The notes: generated by a model not told the origin, from the letters alone. Numbered from the stretch's first letter, positions 1 to 10,999 are shown. The stretch: DNA of 37,764 bases from Spirosoma fluviale (GCA_945866095.1 CAMBGA010000008.1:1-37764), one strand, 5' to 3'. Numbers and translations: made by a program.

Positions 1-50
1 GGATTTTTAATTAGGATTGAATATATTTACACAATTAAAATTTAGAAAAT

Positions 51-257
51 ATGAACACAGCAAGTATATTATTGTTTTTGAACGGTTTAGGTGGCGGAGA
101 ATTGTTACTTATCGGATTAGCCATATTATTGTTTTTTGGCGGTAAAAAACTACCTGAATTAATGCGAGGATTGGGTAAAGGTATTCGTGAATTTCAAGAT
201 GCCAAAAATGAAGTTAAAGATCAGATCAATAAAGAATTAGACGAAACTAAAAAATAG
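51..257 (+). CDS. tatA: Sec-independent (twin-arginine) translocase subunit TatA/TatE
   Basis: 68 aa; N-terminal hydrophobic helix, then the FGGKKLPELMRGLGKGIREFQDA amphipathic helix typical of TatA. Confidence 0.9.
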   Translation: MNTASILLFLNGLGGGELLLIGLAILLFFGGKKLPELMRGLGKGIREFQDAKNEVKDQINKELDETKK

Positions 258-277
258 TTTTAGTTTATTCTTTTTTA

Positions 278-310
278 AAATGCATAGTTGGATCTTCCAA
301 CTATGCTTTT
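278..310 (+). terminator. Rho-independent terminator downstream of tatA
   Basis: aaaa-tGCATAGTTGGA-tct-TCCAACTATGC-tttt: 11-bp perfect stem (282-292 / 296-306) followed by a T run. Confidence 0.75.
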
Positions 311-335
311 GTGTTTAATTGAACCCCCATTTTTA

Positions 336-1736
336 ATGGAAAATTTCCCTCAGCCTTATTCAGAAATAAGAAATAGTTTATTTCAAGGCACGTTGTCCTG
401 TGTTGATTTGGTTAGGCAATATTTAAGTCGAATTGATGCTTTAAATAAACAATTGAATGTTTTTTTAGAAGTCTATTCGGAGGAAGCTCTTGCCTCAGCG
501 AGGTTAATTGACCAAAAAATTAAAGATGGGAAAGCGGGTAAATTAGCTGGAATGGTGGTAGGCATGAAAGATTTACTTTGTTATCAAGATCACGGGGCTC
601 AAGCGGGTAGTCAAATCTTAAATGGATTTAAATCAACTTTTTCAGCTACAGCGGTCCAACGAATTATTAGTGAAGATGCGATTATTATTGGCAGACAAAA
701 TTGTGATGAGTTTGGGATGGGGTCGACCAATGAAAATTCTTCTTTCGGACCTGTATTGAATTATACGCATACCAATCACGTTTCTGGGGGTAGCTCAGGC
801 GGTTCAGCCGTAGCTGTCCAGGCAGGAATGTGTCATCTTTCATTAGGTACAGACACGGGAGGTTCAATCCGTATGCCAGCATCTTTTTGTGGAATTTCAG
901 GACTGAAACCTACTTATGGACTTGTTTCCCGTTGGGGATTAATTGCATATGCCTCTTCTTTCGATTCTATTGGTCCCATGTGCCACCATCCCGTTGATCT
1001 CAAGCTAGTTATGGATGTGATTTCCGGCCCTGATGAATTTGATAGTACGGTTAGCAGCTTGGATAAGAAAGAATTTATACCCCAAAAACGGCTAGCCTAC
1101 ATTAAAGAAATTGTCGAGCATCCAAGTTTACAAACCGAAATTAAAGAGCAATTTTTTCTTAAAGTAGCGCAATTAAAACAAAAAGGATTCGTTGTTGAAT
1201 CTGTTGATTTTGCCTACATAGATCAAATGTTACCTACTTATTATGTGTTAACCACAGCTGAAGCTAGTTCTAATCTATCAAGGTTTGACGGAGTTAAATT
1301 TGGCCAAAGAACTCAAAGTCCTCGAGATTTAATGGACCTGTATAAAAAAACAAGGAATGAGGGTTTTGGCGCGGAAGTTAAACGTAGAATTATGTTGGGC
1401 ACCTTCGTCTTAAGCGCTAATTATTATGATGCTTATTATACAAAGGCGCAAAAAGTTAGAAGGTTAATCAAAGAGCGTACGGATGCGATTTTGAAAGATT
1501 TTGATTTTATCATTTCGCCAACGACCTCTTCTACCGCATATCGTTTAGGGGAAAAAACACTAGATCCACTCCAAATGTATTTAGGTGATTTATTTACCGT
1601 ACAGGCAAATGTGACTGGTTTGCCCGCTATTACTGTTCCTGCTGGACAGGACTTACATGGACTTCCGATTGGATTTCAGGCGATGGGACCAGCTTATTCA
1701 GAGGATGAATTGGTTGATTTTACTTCATATTTATAA
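336..1736 (+). CDS. gatA: Amidase; Asp-tRNA(Asn)/Glu-tRNA(Gln) amidotransferase subunit A
   Basis: Amidase signature with Lys-Ser-Ser triad motifs intact (GMKDLL, VSGGSSGGSA, GTDTGGSIRMPA). ATG at 336 (MENFPQPYSEI) preferred because the ORF-track start at 288 lies inside the terminator hairpin. Confidence 0.9.
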   Translation: MENFPQPYSEIRNSLFQGTLSCVDLVRQYLSRIDALNKQLNVFLEVYSEEALASARLIDQKIKDGKAGKLAGMVVGMKDLLCYQDHGAQAGSQILNGFKSTFSATAVQRIISEDAIIIGRQNCDEFGMGSTNENSSFGPVLNYTHTNHVSGGSSGGSAVAVQAGMCHLSLGTDTGGSIRMPASFCGISGLKPTYGLVSRWGLIAYASSFDSIGPMCHHPVDLKLVMDVISGPDEFDSTVSSLDKKEFIPQKRLAYIKEIVEHPSLQTEIKEQFFLKVAQLKQKGFVVESVDFAYIDQMLPTYYVLTTAEASSNLSRFDGVKFGQRTQSPRDLMDLYKKTRNEGFGAEVKRRIMLGTFVLSANYYDAYYTKAQKVRRLIKERTDAILKDFDFIISPTTSSTAYRLGEKTLDPLQMYLGDLFTVQANVTGLPAITVPAGQDLHGLPIGFQAMGPAYSEDELVDFTSYL

Positions 1737-1745
1737 TATAATTCG

Positions 1746-3182
1746 TTGAAAATAAAGATTACATATTTACTGTATTTTTGCTTCCTTTCAAGCTCTTTGT
1801 TTGGGCAGGTTAGGAGTGCATTTTTGCCAAATATTGATCGTAAGTTTATTGATTCCTTAGCGCGAATTGAGCAAGGAATACCCACATCTTTAATGATAGA
1901 CCCTTCCTTAATTCAGAATCGGTTAAAATCAATTCAAAATGTAATACCTCTTATTTACAATCAATATTCACATCAATATGTTGAATATTTTGCTTTTAAG
2001 AAGGCCGCATTTACCCAACATATGTTGGAGAAACGTGATTTGTATTTTCCTATTTATGAGAAATACCTCAAGCAATACGGGTTGCCTGATGAGTTAAAAT
2101 ATTTGTCTTTGATCGAATCTGGACTTGAAACCAAAGCTTTATCCTTAAAAGGGGCTGGTGGTTTATGGCAATTTATGCCCTATACTGCAAGAGGTGATTT
2201 TGGACTTCGAGTAGATTCTTATGTGGATGAAAGATTTGATCCTGAACGTGCCACGGAGGCGGCATGTAAATATATGCGCCAATTGTATCGAATTTTTGGA
2301 GATTGGCACATGGCCTTAGCTGCCTATAATACTGGACCCGGGAATGTTAAACGGGCGATAAGGCGTTGTGGATCAACTAACTTTTGGGGTATTTACAATT
2401 GTCTTCCAAAAGAAACACGTAATTATGTTCCTCAATATATTGCGATTTCATATATGATGAATTTTCATTGGGACCATGCCATTCAACCTCAGGAATGGGC
2501 TTTTCACATGCCTTCTGATACCTTACATTTGAAAGGATTTGTCAATTTAAAAGTTTTATCGTCTTTAGCTGGATTTTCTTTAGACACCTTCAGAGTTTTA
2601 AATCCTCATATTTTAGGGAATTCAATTCCTTCTGATGTAGACAAAATTATTGTACGCATTCCCAAAGATAAATTTGCTTTTTTTAGTGAGAATCGCATAA
2701 AGATTCTTGATTCTGCGAGTTACTTTGGTACGCGCAAAGTTGTAGGTATTTCTTTAGGATCAATCGACTCCACAGCCGGACTTCGAATGTTGAAAAATTC
2801 AAAGAAGAAATACGTAGTCCGAAGAGGAGAGACTATTTATACAATAGCTCGGAATTTAGATGTTTCAGTACTCGAATTAAAACGTATTAACCGCTTGAGG
2901 TCTAACCGCTTAAAAAGAGGAAAGGTAATTTACTATTTTGTCAAGGAATGGGTTGATATGGATGTGGCAAATGCTTCATCAAAGGTTGAGACATATAATA
3001 CGAAACATCCTGATTTAAAAACAAAATCAAAAAGAAGACCTATTTATCACCGAGTTAGGCCTGGTGATACATTATCTCAAATTGCTGAGCAATACAATGG
3101 CAGCACGATAGCAAAAATTAAAAAATTAAATAGACTTCGTTCTTCGGTTTTAAGGCCTGGAATGAGGTTAAAAATTTCATAA
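1746..3182 (+). CDS. Lytic transglycosylase (MltD-like SLT domain) with two C-terminal LysM domains
   Basis: Signal peptide; SLT motifs (GLPDELKYLSLIESGLETKALSLKGAGGLWQFMPYTAR, AAYNTGPGNVKRAI); two LysM modules (YVVRRGETIYTIARNLDVSVLELKRINRL and YHRVRPGDTLSQIAEQYNGSTIAKIKKLNRL). TTG start. Confidence 0.9.
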   Translation: MKIKITYLLYFCFLSSSLFGQVRSAFLPNIDRKFIDSLARIEQGIPTSLMIDPSLIQNRLKSIQNVIPLIYNQYSHQYVEYFAFKKAAFTQHMLEKRDLYFPIYEKYLKQYGLPDELKYLSLIESGLETKALSLKGAGGLWQFMPYTARGDFGLRVDSYVDERFDPERATEAACKYMRQLYRIFGDWHMALAAYNTGPGNVKRAIRRCGSTNFWGIYNCLPKETRNYVPQYIAISYMMNFHWDHAIQPQEWAFHMPSDTLHLKGFVNLKVLSSLAGFSLDTFRVLNPHILGNSIPSDVDKIIVRIPKDKFAFFSENRIKILDSASYFGTRKVVGISLGSIDSTAGLRMLKNSKKKYVVRRGETIYTIARNLDVSVLELKRINRLRSNRLKRGKVIYYFVKEWVDMDVANASSKVETYNTKHPDLKTKSKRRPIYHRVRPGDTLSQIAEQYNGSTIAKIKKLNRLRSSVLRPGMRLKIS

Positions 3183-3183
3183 A

Positions 3184-3771
3184 ATGATCGCATACCTACA
3201 AGGAAAATTAGCTTACAAAGACAGAGCGCATGTCATTATAGACGTTCAAGGTGTCGGCTATGATGTAAAAATTTCATTGCAAACATATGATTCACTTGCT
3301 GAGGGTGATGAAAATTGTAAACTTTTTACCCATTTACAGATCAAAGAAGATGCACATACCCTTGTGGGTTTTTATGAAATGGACGAAAAGTTATTATTTC
3401 TAGATTTAATCAGTGTTTCAGGGGTAGGTGTTACCACGGCCTTGGTCATGTTATCTTCCTTTTCAAGTGGAGAAATAAGAGGGGCCATTATGAATGAAAA
3501 TATAGCTTTGATTCAATCGATCAAGGGTATTGGGTCTAAAACAGCGCAACGCGTTATTTTAGAATTAAAAGACAAATGTAAAAAGGATACTTTGTTTGTG
3601 GAAGCTGGTAAATCCTCTCCTGATAAGTCATATGGCGTTAAGCAAGAGGCTTTAGGTGCATTGGTAACACTAGGAATTCCTCGAGTAGCAGCTGAGAAAA
3701 ATTTAGACCAATTATTGAAATCTAATCCAGATGCTACTATTGAGCAGCTTATTAAACTAGCCCTTCGTTAA
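3184..3771 (+). CDS. ruvA: Holliday junction branch migration protein RuvA
   Basis: MIAYLQGKL start, GVGYDV, SGVGVTTALVMLSS and IKGIGSKTAQRVILELKDK HhH motifs; 195 aa. Confidence 0.95.
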   Translation: MIAYLQGKLAYKDRAHVIIDVQGVGYDVKISLQTYDSLAEGDENCKLFTHLQIKEDAHTLVGFYEMDEKLLFLDLISVSGVGVTTALVMLSSFSSGEIRGAIMNENIALIQSIKGIGSKTAQRVILELKDKCKKDTLFVEAGKSSPDKSYGVKQEALGALVTLGIPRVAAEKNLDQLLKSNPDATIEQLIKLALR

Positions 3772-3781
3772 TTTATTATTT

Positions 3782-6700
3782 GTGCAAAGAGACGGCAATA
3801 TCGCTATAAAAGTCATTTTAAAAGGCCTTTTTTTCTTGGCCTTTGCGGTGTTACCTTTCATTTCTTTTTCTCAAAATGCAGACTCAACCACGACCATTTT
3901 AAAAAGTGGTCGCAGGCCTCGTTTCCAACTTAAACCTTTTGATTTTTATCAATCAAATAAGCAATTTTCAAAATCGCCTTTTTCTATTTTTTCAATAAAA
4001 GGAAGTCGGAATCAAATCGATTTTAGCCAAAATCAATTAATCTCTTCTCAACAATTAGGTGATATTTCAATCTCCCCATCCCAAGCTTTTAGTTTGAGTG
4101 ACTATAGTAATTTGCAAAATAAAGATTTGAATAGGACCTATTGGAATGATTATTCAAAGAGCCTTGACGGGAACAATTCGGTTCAATCTAGAGGGCTATT
4201 TCCAAAAATTGAATTGCCACCTTCAATTGATCGGATTTTTGGTGGGACCGAAGTTTCATTCAAACCCAATGGTAGCTTATTGTTGGATATAGGTTATATG
4301 GGTCAATTCGTGGATAATCCTGCGGTTCCGGTCCAACTTCGATACGTAGGGAATTTGTTTTTTAACGAACAAGCTCAAATCAATTTTCAAGGTAAGATCG
4401 GTGACAAACTTAACCTAAATGCCAATTTCGATACGAAAGCTAGTTTTAATTTTCAAAACCAACTTAAATTAAATTGGAAAACCCAAGAAGAAGATATTCT
4501 TCAGAATATAGAAGCTGGAAACACTTCTTGGACGCTTAATTCTCAATTAATTCCTGGTGTTCAAAATTTATTTGGTCTTAAAACATTATTGCGATTTGGA
4601 AATTTGGACGTGACGGTTGTCGCGGCCCAACAACGTTCTAAGCAAGATTGTATCACTATGAAAGGAGGGACTCAGGGTCGTTCTTTTGAAATTAGAGCGG
4701 ATCAATATGATGAAAATAGGCATTTCTTCTTATCCACTTACTTCAAAGATAATTACGAAAGATCTTTGCGAAGCTTGCCTGTTATCACCAGTGGAATAAC
4801 CATCACTCGGATCGAGGTATATGTAACAAACAGAACTCAAAGCACAGAAACATTAAGAAATTTAGTGGCTTTAGCTGATTTAGGAGAATCAAATCCCAAC
4901 AGTAGAAATAAACCCGCGGTCCAACCCATCATTCCCAATCAATCCGTTGACAATAAAAATAATGGTCTTTATGATAAATTGGTAAATGACCCACAAATAC
5001 GCCGTTCCGATCAATCTTCTTATCAGTTAGAGTCTGTTTATAACTTGCAAAGAGGCACGGATTTTGATATGTTAAAGGGAGCTAAAAGGCTGAATGAACG
5101 TGAATTTAAGTTCAATTCTTCCCTTGGGTATATTTCACTGATTTCACCGCTACGTAATGATGAGGTGTTAGCTGTTTCCTATGAATACACATTTAATGGC
5201 CGTAAATATAAGGTTGGCGAACTAACCGAAGATTATCAAGCTCGACAAGATAATGAAGTTTTGATTCTAAAAATGCTTAAATCTTCTACGTTACGGAATC
5301 ATTTGGAGCATCCTATGTGGGATTTAATGATGAAAAACATTTACTCATTAAATACCAATTCATTGTCAAAACAAAATTTTCAATTACGCATAGTTTATAA
5401 AGATGATGCTACGGGCATTGATAATTCAAACTTGATTGAAGGAGAGAAATTAAAAGATATTCCATTGGTCAAAGTTTTGGGATTAGATAAACTTAATTTT
5501 TCTGGAGATGCCCAACCGGATGGCAATTTTGATTTCATTGAAGATATAACGGTTGATTCCAAAAATGGAAAAATTATATTTCCAATTCTAGAACCTTTTG
5601 GAAAAAACCTGAAAGCAAAATTCACATCCTCTGAATCAAATCTGGTTGACAAGTATGTTTTTCAAAAACTGTATACGAGTACGCAGACGGATGCCACCCA
5701 AATAGCGAGTAAAAATAAATTCTTTTTAAAAGGTTCTTTCCAGTCTGGAGTAGGCGGTGGCGATATTTCGTTGCCATTTGGAGTAGAGGCAAAATCAGTT
5801 ACGGTAACCGCTGGTGGCCAATCTTTAAGTCAAGGGACTGATTTTATCGTGGATGGCCAATCGGGTCGTGTCAAAATCATCAATGAGGGAGTATTTAATT
5901 CGGGTCGTGAAATTAAAATTTGTTACGAAAAGCCTGATCTTTTTTCGAATCAAATTAGAACTATGCTGGGAACTAGATTAGACTATAATTTAGGTCAAGA
6001 CGTTCATTTAGGAGCTACTATTCAAAATATGAGTGAAACGCCACCTGCCTTTTTTAGGCGAGTGGCCATTGGAAATGAACCTGTTAATAATACGTTAATA
6101 GGTTTTGATGCCAGTATTTTGAAAAAATCAAACGTCTTAACCCGCATGATTGATGCATTACCGATTGTTTCCACGAAGGAATCATCTGTGATCGACTTTC
6201 AAGGCGAATTTGCTAAGTTGATCCCGAATGTCAATGACCGTGTTCAGGGGAATGCATTTATTGATGATTTTGAATCAGCCAGAGTGGTTTATAACTTAAG
6301 TTCTCAGCCAACTTATTGGCGCCCTGGTGCCACCCCTAAAGATTTTATTTCAGGAAATCCAAGAGACATAAGTTCAAATTTTAGACGTGCTAAAATTTCG
6401 GCGTATAATGTTGACGCAAGTATTTATGGCCAAGGTGGCTTTGCTTTGGAGGTTCCTGGACTTGACCCAGCCCAAGTAAACTTATTTGCTTATGAGCGCG
6501 TCGTAACGCCAAAGGGTTTGTTTCCGAATAAAGACTTTGCCAATAACATTACTAATTTACCTTTAGGTGTTTTAGATGTGGCCTATTTTCCATCGGAACG
6601 TGGTATTTATAATTTCAATCCAAGTTTGAATTCACAAGGTTTGTTGCCAAACCCAAAATCAAATTTCGGTGCAATTACACGTGCGATTGCGTCAGACACA

Positions 6701-9700
6701 GATTTTGATAATGCGAATGTAGAGCAAATTGAATTTTGGATGATGGATCCTTTTGTGACAGGAGATCAAGGTAAAGTTCGGGATGGTATTTTTAATAAAA
6801 ATAACCAAACAGGTGGAAAGCTTATATTTCATTTAGGTGATGTCTCAGAGGATTTTATGCCTGATGGATTTTCTAATTTTGAAAATGGAATTCCTGCCGG
6901 TGAAAAAATCACTTCAGGGAATACTCAGAATGTTGAAAAGACCTTATGGGGATTAGCTCCTAAGCGCCAATTTGTCATTAATGCCTTTGATAATCAAGGG
7001 GGTAGGGCGCAACAAGATATCGGTCTAGATGGTTTGTTGAATAGGTCAACTGAAGCTTCCGCCGTTACAGAGGAAACTTATTTTAAAGAATATTTGACTC
7101 AAATATCTGCCAAAGTAAGTGATCAAAATGCGATTTCAGCTCTTAAAAATGATCCAGCTGGCGATGACTTTGTACACTATTTGAGCGATAAATTTAATAA
7201 AACGGGCAGTATCATTGAACGGTATAAAAACTTCATGGGTCTAGAAAATAACTCTCCTACCACTGATAATCCGACGAATTCAACGATTACCGAAGCAAGT
7301 AGTATGATGCCTGATCGGGAAGATTTAAACAATGATAATACGGTCAATGAAGTTGAGTCTTATTTTCAATATCAAATTGATCTTAAGCCAGGCCAATTGC
7401 AAGTAGGTCAAGGTTTTGTGGTGGATAAGGTGAATGAAGGGGGAGTGGATTGGTATTTATTTAGAGTTCCGATAAAAGATAAGCGTAATTATACCACACC
7501 GGCAGGTGAAATATCGAGCTTCAAATCCATTCGTTTTTTTAGAATGTTATTGAGTGATTTTCAAGACCCTGTCGTATTGCGATTTGCTCAATTGCAGCTT
7601 TCGGGATATTCATACAGGAAGTTTATTGGAAATTTAGATGTTAAAAATGGTATGGATTTGCCAGAATCCTATGATGCTAAATTTAGGGTGTCAAGTGTCA
7701 ATGTAGAGGAAAATGGACCTGCAACGAAGGGAGCCAATGCAATTCCCTATGTAGTACCTCCAGGTTTTGTCCGCGATCAAGATATTACGACCATCAATAA
7801 TGCTCGATTAAATGAGCAGTCGATGAGCTTATGTGTTGACAATCTTAGGCCTGGAGATGCGAGGGCTGTATTTAAAAATACGATGTTTGATTTTATTAAT
7901 TACAAACGGCTTAGAATGTTTGTTTCTATGCAAAGTGCTGACCAAATTTCAGGCCATGTTTCTGCCTTTCTACGCATTGGTACAGATTTAACAGATAACT
8001 ACTATGAGGTTGAGAACACAGGCTTAATTCAAACACAAAAAGGGCAAAGCTTAGATACAGAAATTTGGCCAATGGAGAATGAATTCGATATCGAGTTTGA
8101 ATTATTAAAGCTTGTAAAAATTGAAAGGGATAGGCAAAATAAGGGTTTGAATGATCGCTTTTCTATGTTGATGACCAGTTCTACTGGTAAAGTTTATCGA
8201 ATAACCGTTATGGGAAGACCGGATCAAAGTGCGACCATGACCACGATGATAGGTGTTCGTAATACCACAAAAGACGCTCAAAACAAATCTTTTTGCGTGT
8301 GGGTGAATGAATTAAGGGGATTTGGTTTTGATCAAACCTCCGGGGAAGCAGCCATTGGTAAATTAGGGGTTAAGTTGGCCGACATAGGCCAAGTGGTATT
8401 CAATGGAAGCTTCAAGAATTATGGTTTTGGTGGGGTTCAATCTAAGATATCGGAAAGATCACGGGATAATTTATATGAAATAGGATTAACAGCTAATTTG
8501 AATTTAGATAAATTTTTACCTCTTCAGTGGGGATTCCAAATCCCATTTTATATATCATATGACAAAAGAAATATAGCTCCGCAATTTGATCCATTAGATC
8601 CAGATATTTTTCTGACAAACTCTTTAGGTAAGTTTAGTTCCGAATCAAAAAAACAAGAATACTTGAAGCTAGTGCAGGATAATACGGAAAGGCATGGTTT
8701 TAATTTCTCTAACGTTAGGAAAGTCAGAAGTGCTTTAGCTAAGCATGCCTATTTATGGGATCTTTCAAATTTTTCATTTTCATATGCGTATTCGGAAATG
8801 ATGAGATCTAGTACTTTAATTGATTCATATACTCAATTGAGCCAGCGCGGAAGTGTTTTGTATGCGTATACGTCCAATAGTAATTTTTGGGAGCCTTTTG
8901 CAAAAATGAATTCTGACTCTCCATGGCTTCTACTATTTAAGGATATGAATGTCAATTTAGTTCCGACTTCCTTAACAGTTAGGGCAGAAATGGATCGCAG
9001 TTTTATTAGGACTCAATTAAGGAATGGCGAATTGACCACATTAGGAGTGGCTCCTCAGTTTGAAAAATACTGGTACTTTAATCGGCAATATGCGTTGAAT
9101 TGGAATTTGACCAAGAGTGTTGTGTTGAATTATAATACAATTGTTAATTCTATTATAGATGAACCTTTTGGCGATTTAGATACTCAAGCTAAACGTGATT
9201 CCGTGATGTTCAATATTAAGAGTCTAGGGAGGGCGAAGAATTTTGACCAACAAGCGGGAATGATTTGGCGATTACCTTTGCAAAAATTGCCTTTAACCGA
9301 CTGGATTAACGCTGATTACTCGCATCGAATTGGTTACAATTACTTTGCTAATTCGTTTGATATTCGAGATTCCTTAGACTTACCTTTTGGAAATATTATC
9401 AAAAATACGCGGGAGCGCTCCATTAATGGAAAAGTGGATTTTGTAGCGCTCTACAACCGTATTAAAGCGCTAAGATGGGCAAATAATGGCAATCCGATAG
9501 GTAAGAATGTAGCTAGAAATCCAGGAGATGATGATGATATTTTAATTTCTCCTAAAAATGCACTTCGGTCATTGACTCGCTTATTGTTGACTTTACGAGG
9601 AATTCAGGTTAATTATTCGATCAACGAGTCCACGACTTTACCTGGATTTTTACCAAATCCAGGGTTATTGGGGATGAATAGTCAATCCACAGCTCCGGGT

Positions 9701-10927
9701 TTTGATTTTATTTCAGGTAGCCAAAGTGATCAAATAAGGTTTACAGCCGGTGAGAATGGTTGGCTTTCCAAAAGTATCGTTCAAAATATACCTTTTACGC
9801 AGACTAAACAAGAGAAGTTTTCTTACATCACTCAGCTGGAGCCCAACAAAGATTTACGAATTCAAGTAGAAGGAAATTACAATAAAGGAGATAATTACCA
9901 AGAATTTTTTAGGCCTAAAACAGTCAATGGAGCATTTGCATCTGAAAGCCCGATACGTTCCGGAAATTACTCCATGTCATTTTTGTCATTTTTAACTGCA
10001 TTTGATGATCCTGCTTTAGTTTTTGAAAAATTCAGAACCAATAGATCGATTTTGCTTAATAGATTAACTAGGGCCAAACTCGCCGAAGGTGGAGATTATA
10101 ATATTAATTCGCAAGATGTCTTAATTCCTTCATTTTTTGCTGCATATTCGGGTGTGTCGGCCAACGATGTTAAATATTCTCCTTTTTATAATATTCCATT
10201 GCCCAATTGGAAAGTCGATTACAATGGCTTGAATTTACTTCCTTGGATTACGAAGAAATTTTCTTCTTTCACGATTACTCATATGTATTCGAGTACTTAT
10301 AGTGTGGGTAATTTTGTTTCGGCTTTGGAATATGGCCAATTTGAAAATGATTATACTAATTTGACGCTCAATAGCTTACTTTATCCTTTATCGTCTAGAT
10401 TTGACGCAAAAACGAATACGCTGATTCCTGTTTATGTTATGAGTACGATTTCGTTTTCAGAGCGTTTTTCTCCTTTAATTGGCTTCAATGCGATTACTAA
10501 AAGTAGGGTTTCCCTTCGTTTTGAATATAATCAAGATAGGAATGTGGGGCTAAATCTATCAAACAATCAAGTGGCTGAATTATCAAATAAAGATTTAACC
10601 TTTGCGATTGGTTTTACGAAAGCTAATATGCTGATTCCTTTTAAGATTAATGGGCGTAATGTTCGTTTGCCTAATGATTTACGATTCAACTGCAATTTAA
10701 CCATTCGTGATACGAGGACATTGCAAAGGAAATTAGATGCGGAGACGATTGTCACTCAAGGATTTTATAATTTCCAATTTCGTCCTCAAATTAGTTATGC
10801 GATCAGTGATAAATTGTCTGTTACTGCATACTTTGACAAAATGTTTAATAATCCATTGGTTTCTAATTCATTCTATCGATCAACGGTAGCGGGTGGTTTT
10901 CAAATTCGATATAGTTTAAATGAATAA
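3782..10927 (+). CDS. sprA: Cell surface protein SprA, type IX secretion system outer-membrane translocon
   Basis: 2381-aa ORF with signal peptide (GTG start) and beta-rich repeats typical of SprA (e.g. DRVQGNAFIDDFESARVVYNLSSQPTYWRPG, QIEFWMMDPF, VWVNELRGFGF); ruvA-sprA-gcvH order as expected in Bacteroidota. Confidence 0.95.
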   Translation: MQRDGNIAIKVILKGLFFLAFAVLPFISFSQNADSTTTILKSGRRPRFQLKPFDFYQSNKQFSKSPFSIFSIKGSRNQIDFSQNQLISSQQLGDISISPSQAFSLSDYSNLQNKDLNRTYWNDYSKSLDGNNSVQSRGLFPKIELPPSIDRIFGGTEVSFKPNGSLLLDIGYMGQFVDNPAVPVQLRYVGNLFFNEQAQINFQGKIGDKLNLNANFDTKASFNFQNQLKLNWKTQEEDILQNIEAGNTSWTLNSQLIPGVQNLFGLKTLLRFGNLDVTVVAAQQRSKQDCITMKGGTQGRSFEIRADQYDENRHFFLSTYFKDNYERSLRSLPVITSGITITRIEVYVTNRTQSTETLRNLVALADLGESNPNSRNKPAVQPIIPNQSVDNKNNGLYDKLVNDPQIRRSDQSSYQLESVYNLQRGTDFDMLKGAKRLNEREFKFNSSLGYISLISPLRNDEVLAVSYEYTFNGRKYKVGELTEDYQARQDNEVLILKMLKSSTLRNHLEHPMWDLMMKNIYSLNTNSLSKQNFQLRIVYKDDATGIDNSNLIEGEKLKDIPLVKVLGLDKLNFSGDAQPDGNFDFIEDITVDSKNGKIIFPILEPFGKNLKAKFTSSESNLVDKYVFQKLYTSTQTDATQIASKNKFFLKGSFQSGVGGGDISLPFGVEAKSVTVTAGGQSLSQGTDFIVDGQSGRVKIINEGVFNSGREIKICYEKPDLFSNQIRTMLGTRLDYNLGQDVHLGATIQNMSETPPAFFRRVAIGNEPVNNTLIGFDASILKKSNVLTRMIDALPIVSTKESSVIDFQGEFAKLIPNVNDRVQGNAFIDDFESARVVYNLSSQPTYWRPGATPKDFISGNPRDISSNFRRAKISAYNVDASIYGQGGFALEVPGLDPAQVNLFAYERVVTPKGLFPNKDFANNITNLPLGVLDVAYFPSERGIYNFNPSLNSQGLLPNPKSNFGAITRAIASDTDFDNANVEQIEFWMMDPFVTGDQGKVRDGIFNKNNQTGGKLIFHLGDVSEDFMPDGFSNFENGIPAGEKITSGNTQNVEKTLWGLAPKRQFVINAFDNQGGRAQQDIGLDGLLNRSTEASAVTEETYFKEYLTQISAKVSDQNAISALKNDPAGDDFVHYLSDKFNKTGSIIERYKNFMGLENNSPTTDNPTNSTITEASSMMPDREDLNNDNTVNEVESYFQYQIDLKPGQLQVGQGFVVDKVNEGGVDWYLFRVPIKDKRNYTTPAGEISSFKSIRFFRMLLSDFQDPVVLRFAQLQLSGYSYRKFIGNLDVKNGMDLPESYDAKFRVSSVNVEENGPATKGANAIPYVVPPGFVRDQDITTINNARLNEQSMSLCVDNLRPGDARAVFKNTMFDFINYKRLRMFVSMQSADQISGHVSAFLRIGTDLTDNYYEVENTGLIQTQKGQSLDTEIWPMENEFDIEFELLKLVKIERDRQNKGLNDRFSMLMTSSTGKVYRITVMGRPDQSATMTTMIGVRNTTKDAQNKSFCVWVNELRGFGFDQTSGEAAIGKLGVKLADIGQVVFNGSFKNYGFGGVQSKISERSRDNLYEIGLTANLNLDKFLPLQWGFQIPFYISYDKRNIAPQFDPLDPDIFLTNSLGKFSSESKKQEYLKLVQDNTERHGFNFSNVRKVRSALAKHAYLWDLSNFSFSYAYSEMMRSSTLIDSYTQLSQRGSVLYAYTSNSNFWEPFAKMNSDSPWLLLFKDMNVNLVPTSLTVRAEMDRSFIRTQLRNGELTTLGVAPQFEKYWYFNRQYALNWNLTKSVVLNYNTIVNSIIDEPFGDLDTQAKRDSVMFNIKSLGRAKNFDQQAGMIWRLPLQKLPLTDWINADYSHRIGYNYFANSFDIRDSLDLPFGNIIKNTRERSINGKVDFVALYNRIKALRWANNGNPIGKNVARNPGDDDDILISPKNALRSLTRLLLTLRGIQVNYSINESTTLPGFLPNPGLLGMNSQSTAPGFDFISGSQSDQIRFTAGENGWLSKSIVQNIPFTQTKQEKFSYITQLEPNKDLRIQVEGNYNKGDNYQEFFRPKTVNGAFASESPIRSGNYSMSFLSFLTAFDDPALVFEKFRTNRSILLNRLTRAKLAEGGDYNINSQDVLIPSFFAAYSGVSANDVKYSPFYNIPLPNWKVDYNGLNLLPWITKKFSSFTITHMYSSTYSVGNFVSALEYGQFENDYTNLTLNSLLYPLSSRFDAKTNTLIPVYVMSTISFSERFSPLIGFNAITKSRVSLRFEYNQDRNVGLNLSNNQVAELSNKDLTFAIGFTKANMLIPFKINGRNVRLPNDLRFNCNLTIRDTRTLQRKLDAETIVTQGFYNFQFRPQISYAISDKLSVTAYFDKMFNNPLVSNSFYRSTVAGGFQIRYSLNE

Positions 10928-10949
10928 ATTCAATTATTGAATAAAATTA

Positions 10950-10981
10950 TTTGCAATAAATCATGAATTTCGTGACCTTTG
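10950..10981 (+). promoter_or_regulatory. Candidate Bacteroidota-type promoter for gcvH
   Basis: TTTG (10950-10953), about 19 nt spacer, TGACCTTTG (10973-10981), close to TTG-N19-TAnnTTTG; just upstream of gcvH ATG at 11000. Confidence 0.45.
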
Positions 10982-10999
10982 CATGCTAAAACATTACAT

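Noticed and set aside
288-335. N-terminal extension of the GatA ORF from 288
   Set aside because: Start lies inside the tatA terminator hairpin; the ATG at 336 gives a family-typical N-terminus.
3782-10927. Possible fusion, frameshift or repeat expansion in the very long ORF
   Set aside because: Length and sequence are as expected for SprA; the reading frame is uninterrupted.
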